Below are positions 17,701 through 27,800 of a DNA stretch of 64,000 nt, piece by piece. Source of the stretch: Gordionus sp. m RMFG-2023 (Eukaryota; Nematomorpha; Gordioida; Chordodea; Parachordodidae); NCBI RefSeq assembly GCF_954871325.1, contig NC_088777.1, positions 19,507,366 to 19,571,365 of the forward strand. Direction: 5' to 3'. The notes beneath the pieces were generated by a model that saw only the letters and a program-made list of their open reading frames with translations, was not told where the DNA came from and did no database searches. Made by a program: the position numbers and the translations under genes. Each line of letters opens with the position of its first letter. Positions within the stretch are counted from its first letter, which is position 1.

Positions 17701-18660
17701 AAAATGTCGCTCCTTTTAGATTAGCCAAAAGCTCTATTCTTGGTAAAGGACATTTCACTGTTATTATGCACGGGTTTACAGATATCCTATAATCTATGCA
17801 TAATTTTAAGCTATTATCTGGTTTTCTTATGGGGACTAACGGTGTCGCCCAGACGCTATGAACTATTGGTCCTATTATTACTTCTTTTAGCCATTTGTTT
17901 AGTTCCTTATCTAATTCCTCTATCCAAGAAGAGGGTAATCTACTCAAGCCATAAAATTTAGCCTGGTAGTTTTACAATAATTTTATATATACTTCAACAC
18001 TTCTTAGAGTACTCGATTTCTCTTTAAAAACATCCTTGTACTGATTTAAAATATTATCATGATAGAAATTACCTTCTACAATCTCCTCCGTTTCTACTTT
18101 GTTCTTACTTATTTGTTTGTTGATTTCGTGAAGTTACCTCTATTAAATTGATATATCTTGATAAATTATTCTTTTCTATCTTGCTTCTCTATATAATCAA
18201 AAATTCTGGTGTTCGATTTCTTAGTATATCGGGAGCTTAATCTTGTATAATTTGTATACTAGGTAACTTAATTTTATAGATATCATCTTTATTATTTCAC
18301 TATTTACCTCAATCTCGGAAACGTTTTCAAAAAAATTCCACCATATTGTCTTTATGTCACACCAACCTAAAACTGGGTTAAATTTCAACGTTGTTATCCA
18401 TAATGATACTCTTATTAATTCCAGGTAACTATCATATAATAACCTAAAACTTTAACTATGCTACATCTAATTGTCTGGCTCTTATTTTCATTTACAACGA
18501 ATTCTTTTTATAGCCAAAATTTATTAAAATCTTTTACACTCATAAGGCTAATTTCAGTTCTTACATCTAATAAAAAACCTATTTCTGCTTTTTCTTTTTT
18601 TTATCTTTGTTAAATAATAGAAATTATACCTTTCGGTGAAAATTTTAAATTTTATATCAT
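14731..18660 (-). mobile_element. Old Ty3/gypsy-type LTR element fossil
   Basis: Minus-strand fossil. Its left part (about 14731-15015) is probably the 3' LTR side. Going right to left on the plus coordinates, parts recognisable by similarity to the young element at 22.8-30.9 kb are: protease-like sequence near 18.53-18.60 kb, reverse transcriptase (17690-17947, with WATPLVPIRKPDNSLKLCID), RNase H and later RT regions (16.6-17.6 kb), and integrase (15.7-16.5 kb). A short basic open frame at 15019-15246 has a C2HC zinc-knuckle-like motif (CWSCGG, then H, then CC), placed after the integrase as in the young element. It is heavily broken, with on the order of ten or more breaks. The gag region is not evident. 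Old. Confidence 0.8.
15019..15246 (-). other. Knuckle-bearing 3' open frame of the old Ty3/gypsy fossil
   Basis: Fossil part with a 75-codon open stretch downstream of the integrase region of the old Ty3-type element. It is basic and Asn-rich at the end, with a C2HC knuckle-like motif. The position and motif match the 203-residue 3' protein at 29638-30249 in the young element, although overall sequence similarity is slight by eye. Confidence 0.5.
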
Positions 18661-20033
18661 ATCCTCCATTATATATTATTACCATGATGTATTTAGACAG
18701 AACATAGGCGTAGCCAGGATTTTCCTAAGCCTTCGGCCCTGCCATAGTCATAAAATATTTTTACAGGATAGGAGGTTATTTTAATAAAAAAAATAACCCT
18801 GGAACAAATATGAAATATATTTTTATTAGTTTATATAAAATATAATAAATTACTTGTATATACATTAATATAAAAGCATTGTAATAATTTATTCCAAACA
18901 AGTATAAGAAATTTATTTATAAAAAGTAAGTAGACATATAGTTGATATTCCTCTATTATATAGAATTAGTTACAAAATACTAAGTAAAATTCCACTTTTA
19001 CAGACATATTTGACAGTTAGAAAATATATTACAGTTAATATTTTAACAAATTTTACTAATCAATGTTCTTGATAATAAATATAACAACAATTCGCATTCA
19101 AATATTTAACGCCATCTATTAATTTTTAATAAAAATGATATTAAAAATTAATCTTTATATTATTGATCTTACAATGTCTTTAATATATATTTTCTGATGT
19201 CATCAATATTTTATAGTTTTCTGTAAAATATATTTCGCTATATTGGTAAAAATTACTTGATTGTCATATGATAATTGATATAATTAGATATACTGTAAAT
19301 CTACAACATATAATATTCCACTCTTTATATTGTGCTTTAATTTTTTTATTTAATTTATAATTTAATTTTATCAATAGTTTTATAATTATATTTTACTTTT
19401 AGATAAATAAATTAAAATTACTCACTTTATAAAAAATTATATTTGATATATTATATTATCTAGTAATTTTATGGATTATTATAATTATAATATATTTCAT
19501 TTTTGTCTTAAGACATATCTTTGGCTTATATTCCATTTCTTAAAAAACATTTTTGGTTCACTTTTTATATATAAAAATGTTTTTTTCTAAAAATTTATAA
19601 ATTATGATGAATAGTTTTATAAAAAAATATCAACTTTTACATTCTTTCTTTCAAATTATTGTTTAAGATATATGCATACATTTTTGGGGGCCAAGGAGGG
19701 GGGGGCTAAGAGGGATATTTTTATTAGCTTAAAATGATGTTCACAAAAAGTGATAAATTTCTGAAGGGGGGATTTCCCCTTGCCTCCCCCCCCCCCCGAC
19801 TACGGCTATTAGACAGAATTTTCTTATATATGTTGTTAGAATAAATCATAATTTTCTTTTCTTTTATTTTTTATAAATTACAAAAAACTCCTTTTATATC
19901 TTTTTATGACAATAAAAAATAACCAATTATGTAAAAAATACAAATTGATATCAAGAAAAAATGTAATGTTAATATGATATAAAAAAAATGTTAATATAAA
20001 ATTTTCACCGAAAGGTATAATCTCTATTATTTA
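18611..20033. repeat. Inverted repeat pair flanking a hAT insertion
   Basis: Positions 18611-18646 and 19998-20033 are inverted copies matching at 35 of 36 bases (core ACCTTTCGGTGAAAATTTT). Weaker similarity continues inward through a shared TTTATATCATAT block. Between the arms lies the non-autonomous hAT at 18703-19810. The left arm belongs to the end of the old Ty3 fossil, so the right arm looks like an inverted duplication of that sequence made by rearrangement. Confidence 0.8.
18703..19810 (-). mobile_element. Non-autonomous hAT element, N1-related
   Basis: A 1108-bp element with ends CATAGGCGTAGCCAGG and its inverted partner GACTACGGCTATT. It is bounded by a perfect 8-bp duplication AGACAGAA (18695-18702 and 19811-19818). 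The interior matches family N1 in reverse orientation; for example AATATTTAACGCCATCTATT near 19103 corresponds to the N1 sequence near 13330. There is no coding frame. Runs of G and C sit at the right end. Confidence 0.85.
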
Positions 20034-20039
20034 ACATTC

Positions 20040-21190
20040 CACCCTCCAAAGAAATTCGGCTTATGATTTACTTGGATAAGTTGAGTGGTAACGCTATTGA
20101 GGTTCATAATCGCCAAGCAATACGCCACTTATGTTCATGATGCTGTCTTCTATTCAAACCGAACGATGGCTTGGTAAAGTAAAGGCCGCCCTTAGCTAGC
20201 TTCCCAATCGGATCGCTTGTGCATGGCATCTGACATCTAGATTCCTCTCGAGCAAGGTTTATTTTGTCCTTCAGCCAGCCATCTAATTTCTAAGTCGTTG
20301 CATAGATCTTGGCACACGGAACTCTCCTTGAACGTATGATCTTAGGCATGGCATCGGGCTTCAAGTGAATTTTCTCTTGTCTGACCATTTTGGGTTTGTA
20401 AAAGTGAGTTGATTCGAGATTTTTTTTTGTTGTCGAGATTATCTTCTCTAGATCATTCTCTACGTTACCCACTTAGAACGTTTTTAATATGTTGTTGAAG
20501 GCGTTGAGCCACATACGCCCTAGCAGGGGAACCTTATTACAATCCGATACAATGGCCTCCAGTGTATGTGAGTTTCCTTCATATTTAACGTTCACATTGA
20601 CTAGACCTAATACCTTGATGGCGTTGCCGTCATAACCAATGAGTTTCATATCCGTCTTACGTCGTGGTTATGTCTACAGTCTTAGCTGTATGCTTCGGAA
20701 CGTGTACCTAGTACCGGTGCCAACTTGCATCAACGTGGGTATGTTGTTGATGCTCACCATTATTGTGCGCGTCATATATGGTGTCGTAGACTCCCAAATT
20801 GCACACTTCAAGATTCTGAAGATTATATTCTTTAAGGTCTGTGTTTAGGTCGTCGTCATCATCGATTACTTAGATGTTCATAGCATGGTTCGTATTCAAT
20901 TGACAATCACGATCTTTGTAATCAGAAGATCTGTTGTAAGTATTATTGTCATTTTTGTACTGGTTGGGCCTCGACGAATATTTCGAAAAACCATTAATAT
21001 TTTGAGGGTTGTATCTGGGCTGACCACAACGGGAATAGTTGATTCGGTTATCACCTCTATAGCAGTCATCCCTTCGATCAGGGATTTGATGATGGTCACA
21101 ATGATAGTCGTGACCAGGGTTGCCAGGTTAAAATTTTCAAATTGCGGGAGAAATTTGGTATTATGCGGGAGAAATATGAAAATTTAGGTA
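20040..21190 (-). mobile_element. Ty3/gypsy gag-protease-RT fossil, second family member
   Basis: Minus-strand fossil. From right to left: an Asn/Asp-rich gag linker with Arg, Tyr and His (20880-21130), a retropepsin-like region ending in a LLGRMWLNAFNNIL-type motif (20490-20780), and the beginning of the RT-side connector (20290-20472). The layout matches the gag-protease fossil at the left edge of the window and differs from the two elements with a knuckle-bearing 3' protein. It is truncated at both ends and broken in a few places. Old. Confidence 0.68.
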
Positions 21191-22761
21191 GAAATATAAA
21201 AATTGCTTAATTATCCGCCTAATAGGGGCGTCGCTAGCCTTAAGAAAAAAATTTAAAAAAATTTTTCGGAGGTTATGGGATGGGGGGGGGGGGGGTAAAA
21301 ATCATAAAAAGTCAAAATATTGTTGTGTAGGATTAAAAAAGAGGAAAGAATTGTTAAAAGATGGAGTAGAAAAGTGAAGAAAAATAACAGGAAAAATTAA
21401 TAAATTATTTTTAAAAATACAAAAATGAATTATCAAAAATGAGGTGACAAATATTTGAGAAAAGATATGAAAAAAAGGATTGAAAATGACTTAAAGAAAT
21501 CGCAAAAAGTTAGAAATAAAATCAGAAGGAATAATAAAAAAATATATTTAAAAAAATTACGATTTTCCTTTTTTGAATGGGAAATTTCTTTTTTTGATTG
21601 TCACTTTTTTTTCCCCGGCCTTCGGCCGGGTTTGATATTAATATAATACTTTTTTAAAATTTGCTAACTCTAATCTGAATTTCATAATTAGTCATTTATT
21701 ATATTTTGCATACAAAATAAACTAGCATATAAATAATTAAAACAATGCAAGACATTTTTAAAAATAATATTTTTTAATACTAAATCTATTTATTACATTA
21801 TATATTTTCGATTGCTGATATAAAAAAATTTTGCGTCTAAATAATTACAAGTGATAAAAAAGATTTATTTATTCAAACATATGCCTCAATTGATAATAGT
21901 TTTTAAAAACCACATAATGCAATAACATAATTCTTAGCAACTTACATTGAATAACTCTCTGTTACCATTTTGGACAAAGTTTTATAGAATGGACTAATAA
22001 GGAAAAATTTATAGGCCTAGACCAAATCAACAATTCTAGAAGAAGAGAGTATAAACGACCAATCCAAATCATAAATCTATATGGTGGTTAGAGATTCCTC
22101 TTAAATGACTTGATGAAAGCTAGATAAGTATTCGAGAAAATTATTGTAAGATATTAAATTTCTAAAAGATTATCTTCCATTTTAAATGATATATAAACGA
22201 CTACACATTGACCATTATTGTTTATCTAAACTATGCTATCATATGCTCTCAGCAGCTATAGTAATAATCTTAAATTACATGGCAACACAAATAATAGATG
22301 CTGGTTAATTTGCAGTAATAGCCATGATACTAACGATGCAAACTAATATCAGAACTTATTATGTTTGTTAAATTGATAAAATAAAAACACTAAAAATCTT
22401 TGAAAGAAATAATTATGCAAATATATTGAAGCCTGGAGTTATTTACACGGAAAGGATGCCATATGATAAATGAAATATTTTATAACTATAGAATAAGGAC
22501 CAGAATGATATGATGAAACAATTAAGATTTTATATATTGTCGCACCACCTCTAGTTGTTATATTATATCTTAAAATAATTGTAGTTTGTAATAATATCAA
22601 AAATATACTTGTTTAAAAATTTAACTCAAAACTGTTTTTCGAAAAAGAAAAAAATAACTTTTCTAAAAACACGTAAAAAAAAGAGAAGAAAAGTTATAAA
22701 ATTTATTACATCTATTGTAGGATGAATAATAATATTTTTAATTTTTAAAATTATTTATAAC

Positions 22762-23188
22762 TGTTATAAATAGTTTTATTATTTTCTTTGTATGAGTCAT
22801 GAAATATTTTTTTTTTTGTTTGAAATTTTATTTTTAATATTTTTTTTTAGTTTCGCGCAGTCATCTTGAACGTCATTATATAAATATTTTTTTGTTTGAA
22901 ATTTTATTTTTAATATTTTTTTTGTTTCGCGCAGTCATCTTGAACGTCATTATATAAATATTTTTAATATTTATTATGTAAAAAAAAAATAAATAATAAT
23001 TTAATATTTATAAAAAAAATAATAATCTTATATAAACTAAAAAAAAGTGGAAATTCATTATTATTATCAATTATATTTTTTTAGTGTTTTAAAGAAAAAT
23101 AAAACCAATTTATTCAAAAAAAAAAGGGGTAAAAAAATAAATAAATATACTGTTAAGTTAAACATTTCTGTACGGTGAAATTTTGAAA
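22762..23188 (+). repeat. 5' LTR of young Ty3-type element
   Basis: Matches 30495-30920. The LTR contains an internal tandem duplication of about 75 bp (a segment around TTTCGCGCAGTCATCTTGAA, repeated). The ends are TG at the left and GAAA at the right as judged by loss of identity between the two copies. The very AT-rich right third presumably holds the polyadenylation region. Confidence 0.88.
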
Positions 23189-23234
23189 TTGGTGCCGTGT
23201 TTATACAAAGCAACCTGGTTAGTGCGGTTGTCGT

Positions 23235-23646
23235 AATATCATATAGTGGTATTTGAGTCTTCGAGTGGAAAATATCATATAGTGGTATTTGAGTCTTGAA
23301 GTGAAGTGTACATCGTCTTCATCTACATCTACGGTAAAATATCATATAGTGGTATTTGAGTCTTCGAGTGGAAAATATCATATAGTGGTATTTGAGTCTT
23401 GAAGTGAATTGTACATCGTCTTCATCTACATCTACGGTAAAATATCATATAGTGGTATTTGAGTCTTCGAGTGGAAAATATCATATAGTGGTATTTGAGT
23501 CTTGAAGTGAATTGTACATCGTCTTCATCTACATTTGCGGTAAAATATCATATAGTGGTATTTGAGTCTTCGAGTGAAAAATATCATATAGTGGTATTTG
23601 AGTCTTGAAGTGAAGTATACATCGTCTTCATCATCGACATCAGCTG
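23235..23646 (+). repeat. 5' leader tandem array, four units of 103 bp
   Basis: Four units start at 23235, 23338, 23441 and 23544. Each contains two half-units beginning ATATCATATAGTGGTATTTG, followed by GTACATCGTCTTCATC. The array lies in the untranslated leader between the primer-binding site and the gag-position frame. Confidence 0.9.
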
Positions 23647-23870
23647 TCCATTTATTTTTTTTTTCCTTTCTCTACTCTCTCAAAATAAAAAAAAAAGGTC
23701 TTATCGTACGGAAGTGCTGTCCGAATTTTACGAGTTATAAATCTGTTACACAAAATTTGTCCATTTATTTTTTTTTCCTTTCTCTGCTCTCTCAAAATAA
23801 AAAAAAAGTCTTATCGTACGGAAGTGCTGTCCGAATTTTACGAGTTGTAAATCTGTTACAAAAAATTTGC
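23645..23870 (+). repeat. 5' leader duplication, two units of about 113 bp
   Basis: A second leader repeat directly follows the 103-bp array. Each unit has a long T-tract, CTCTCAAAATAAAAAA, then CGTACGGAAGTGCTGTCCGA. The second unit starts near 23759. A 115-codon open frame across the two repeats looks like a by-product of the repetition. Confidence 0.85.
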
Positions 23871-24023
23871 CCAAATTTTTGTCGTATCTTTAGACTTATT
23901 AACTGTAGATGTACATGTGTATTATTGGGTTGTTTACACTATTAATAATATCATATCTATTAACATTACAAATAACAAAAATTTTTATTTTGAAATTAAT
24001 TATAAATTTTTTATAAGGTCGAA

Positions 24024-24770
24024 ATGAAAAGTTTAAAATTTGTAAAATACTGGGAAATACAATATAATATTTTTGGGGCATTGGTTATATTAGTAATATG
24101 GATGTGTAGCTTAATATGGGGAAGAAAGTTGAGAAGAAGTCGAAGTGTGAAAATAAAGGGGCAGACATTGACTATAGAAGGACATAATGGGGAAGAGGAT
24201 GTTATGGGAAAGGTAACATGGTTCCCAGTGCAGGAGTTAATTAATGGGTGGACGGATAGCGAATTAGATAAATTAACCTATAGGCCTGAAAGGAGAGATT
24301 CATATACTAATCAGAGATTGGGGACATATAGGGGACCTAGAGAAAGTTCACAGGGAAGGAGAGGAGAAATGAGACCTAACTTTGATTCAAGAGTAAGGGG
24401 GAGAATGAATTGTTATAATTGCGGAAGACAGGGACATATGGTCAGAGATTGCCAAGAAACGAAATGTTTTGAATGTGGAAAATATGGACATATAGCCACG
24501 TTTTGTTCAGGAAGACGTGATAAGCTACGATGTGCAGGTTGTGGTCGATTTGGTCATAATAGGGAGGAATGCAATGTGGGTAATTTCAAAACTAGAGGCG
24601 GTTTTCCGCAGAGGGACATGGGGAAAAGTGCTCCAAATGTTAGAATTATAAAAAGTGAAAAAAATAAAGAGGTAGGAATACCATTTTTGGCTGTGAATAA
24701 AGAGCAGAATAGAATCTGTTTCCGTTGCCGGAAGGAAGGACATGGGGCGAGAGATTGCGAGTATTTGTGA
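24024..24770 (+). CDS. Gag-position protein with membrane-like helix and four zinc knuckles
   Basis: Part of the young Ty3-type element; 248 codons. Residues about 14-33 are strongly hydrophobic (IFGALVILVIWMCSLIW) and are followed by a basic patch (GRKLRRSR), as in a membrane anchor. Residues about 85-125 are Arg/Gly/Ser-rich. Four CCHC knuckles of the C-x2-C-x4-H-x4-C type start near residues 129 (CYNCGRQGHMVRDC), 150, 171 and 232. These knuckles bind nucleic acid in retroelement nucleocapsids. I cannot recognise a capsid domain, and the protein seems too short to hold one plus these parts. The frame is in the same phase as the following pol frame, so a fusion made by read-through, as known for some retroviruses, is plausible. 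Confidence 0.82.
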   Translation: MKSLKFVKYWEIQYNIFGALVILVIWMCSLIWGRKLRRSRSVKIKGQTLTIEGHNGEEDVMGKVTWFPVQELINGWTDSELDKLTYRPERRDSYTNQRLGTYRGPRESSQGRRGEMRPNFDSRVRGRMNCYNCGRQGHMVRDCQETKCFECGKYGHIATFCSGRRDKLRCAGCGRFGHNREECNVGNFKTRGGFPQRDMGKSAPNVRIIKSEKNKEVGIPFLAVNKEQNRICFRCRKEGHGARDCEYL

Positions 24771-24824
24771 CTATATGATGGCAAAGAGCATGCCGCAAAG
24801 GTCGGGGGGCTTTGGGCGAAAGAG

Positions 24825-27800
24825 ATGGAAAGATTAGATTATAGTGAGAAAGATTGGGTATCAAAGGGCATATATATGATACAAGAGGAAAGGATACATG
24901 ATCCTTGCCCTAGAGTTTGGATAAATTTGAATGGAAATATGGTATCCATGTTATTTGATACCGGGGCAGCCATATCCGTGATGGGATATGAGAAATATCA
25001 GAGTATTTGGTCGGAAGGGATAATTAAACGGGAGGACATCAAGATCCGTCAGTTGGATGGATCAGAAGTCGCAGTGATGGGAAGGGTGGAGTTAAAGGTG
25101 GTATTAGAGAATAGAGTGGAGATTTTGGACTTATGGATAGTAGATCGAAAAGTAGAGTCAGTAGTGGGATGGGATTGGATCACCCGAATTGGTCCAGATT
25201 GTGGTTTTTGGGGGGTATTCGCATGGTGTGGTGTATTTTTACCTGTTGCAAGATATGAAGAAAATAGAGATATGAATTTGTGGTATGGAGAGAGATTGCC
25301 AGGAATTGAAACCTTTTTGGAAGGGGAAAGGAGAAGAGAGGATAATAGGGTTGTTAGAGACTGTAGGGGAGGTTTTGGGGGGAACTATAGGGGAGATATT
25401 GGGGGAAATTTTAGGGGAGGTATTGGGGAGAATTATAGGGGAGGTATCGGGGGGAACTATAGGGGAGGTATCGGGGGAAATTATAAGGGAGGTTTCGGGG
25501 GGAACTATAGGGGAGGTATCGGGGGAAATTATAAGGGAGGTTTTGGGGGGAACTATAGGGGAGGTATTGGGGAGAATCTTAGGGGAGGTATTGGAGAGAA
25601 TTTTAGGGGAGGTATTGGGGAGAATTATAGGGGAGGTATCGGGGGGAACTATAGGGGAGGTATCGGGGAGAATCTTAGGGGAGGTATTGGAGAGAATTTT
25701 AGGGGAGGTATCGGGGGAAATTATAAGGGAGGTTTTGGGGGGAACTATAGGGGAGGTATTGGGGAGAATCTTAGGGGAGGTATTGGAGAGAATTTTAGGA
25801 GTTGTCGCGACTTTGGGAGAAAGGAAGAAAGAAATGATACTGAAGAACAGAAAGAAATTCATGATCAAGGAAAGTTTGAAGCGGAGCTGGAGAGATTGGC
25901 AGATGGGAAAATAATGTTGCCAGAAGAAGAGACTAGAGAAGATGATGATTTGGAACAAGGAAATACTAAGGGAACACATAGCCAACCAATGGAAATGGAT
26001 GGAAAGGAAACGAGACGACTGGAAGAGAGGGAATTGCGGGATAGAGAGATAGAATTTGGTATGATCAAAGTACAAGAGGGAGTGAGAAACTTGATGAAAA
26101 ATTACAAGGAGATTTTTGATGAGAAGTTGGGTTGTCTCCGAGATTATGAAGTGGATATCAAATTAAAGGAGGGATATGTGCCCAAGTTTTGTGCATTACG
26201 TCGGATACCGTTCGAATGGCGAAATGAAGTAGACAAGGAATTGGAGCAGTGGGTGCAGAAGGGCATTGTTTGTCCAGTGGAATATAGCGAATGGGCAACA
26301 CCGTTAGTACCCGTGAAGAAGGCCAATGGAAAGCTTCGTTTATGCGCTGATTTTCGGGTCACGCTAAACCCGTGGGTTGTGGAGATAAAATATCCGTTAC
26401 CTCGGATTGAAGAAATATTAGCTAATTTAAGGGGTAGCATATATTTTTCAAAGGTGGACTTTTCGAACGCTTATTTACAATTGAAGGTGAAACCCGAGGT
26501 ACAAAAGCTATTAACGATCACGACTCCGAAGGGATTGTATGCCTTCTGTAGATTGCCGTTTGGACTTAGCGTGTCGGCTCCAATTTTTCAAAGAACGATG
26601 GCGGCAGTTTTTCAAGGACTAGAGGGAGTATTTTACTACATGGATGACGTATTAGTGATGGGAAAGACTCCCGAGCAACACGAACGAAGATTGGAGGAGG
26701 TGTTCAAAAGGATCAAGGATAAGGGATTGCGGGCAAGCGTTGAAAAAAGTGTGTTGGGAGTATCAGAAATCGTATATTTGGGGCATAAAATCAATGGGAA
26801 AGAGGTCAGACCTTTAGACAAAAATATGGCAAATATAACAAGCATGTTGAAGCCTAATAATAAAGTGGAAGTACAAGCTTTCTTGGGAATGGTGAATTAT
26901 TATCACCGTTTTGTGGAAGGCTTCGCGCAGATAGCGGCGCCGTTGTATAAATTGTTAAAGAAAGGAGAAAGATTTGAATGGAAGATTGAACAGGAGGAGG
27001 CTTTTGAGGAGTTGAAATTGAGGATTGGAAGGGAACCAGTACTAGTATGTTTTGATAACGATGTGCCAGTGATATTGGCCGTTGATGCTTCAAATAGGGG
27101 TGTGGGTGGAGCGCTATTACATTGTATAGACGAATTGGAGAGACCTATTTTATTTTTCTCAAGAATCTTTAGAGAGGCCGAGACAAGATATTCAGTGATC
27201 GAGCAAGAAGCGCTAGCGGTTATATTTGGATTGACTAAATGTCGGGAATACTTGATCGGACGTCGATTTGTCATATATACGGATCACAAGCCCTTGGTTC
27301 ATCTTTTCAGAAAGGACAACAAGGAGCTCATGTTGTCGCCTAGGTTGCAGCGATGGCTATTGCTGGTAGGCAGTTTCGACGTGCAAGTGAAATACCGACG
27401 AGGAAGAGAAAATTACTTACCGGATATTCTTTCTAGATGTGGAGCGGGAGAGGATTGCGAAACGAGTAGGTCGAAAGATATGGATGAAGAGGATGAGCAC
27501 GGGTTGATTAGAGCGATAGTCGGAATATCTAAAGGAGGACCAGTTGCATGGGAACAACTCAAAAATGCTACTTTAAAAGATCGCGAGTTGACGAGAATCA
27601 AAGCGTGCATATTGGGTCGGAAGCAATGGCGAGATGGGGACAAGAAGTTCAAGCAAGTGGAGAAAGAGCTAACGATAGTGGACGAGTGTGTGGTACGAGG
27701 AAGTCGGGGAGTGGTGCCGTCCAGATTGCGGGAGGCAGTAAAGACAATGATCCATGCTGGACATCAGGGTATGGAACGAATGAAACAATGGGGGCGGGAA

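Noticed and set aside
21281-21296. Long G-run in the N1 element
   Set aside because: Homopolymer G and C runs occur in subterminal regions of all N1-type and ZMYM1-type copies, so this is normal for the family. Exact length may be a sequencing error.
23235-23646. Possible CRISPR-like array
   Set aside because: Units are directly tandem with no unique spacers, and the DNA is eukaryotic and inside a retroelement leader.
23598-23945. 115-codon frame in the leader of the young Ty3-type element
   Set aside because: Its translation simply repeats with the leader duplication and has no domain; it is more likely noncoding.
25239-26075. Long antisense open frame (278 codons) and a second plus-strand frame (25285-25914) over pol
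   Set aside because: Both are by-products of the 24-bp Gly-rich repeat array, whose period is divisible by three and lacks stops in several frames. Their translations are monotonous repeats with no domain.
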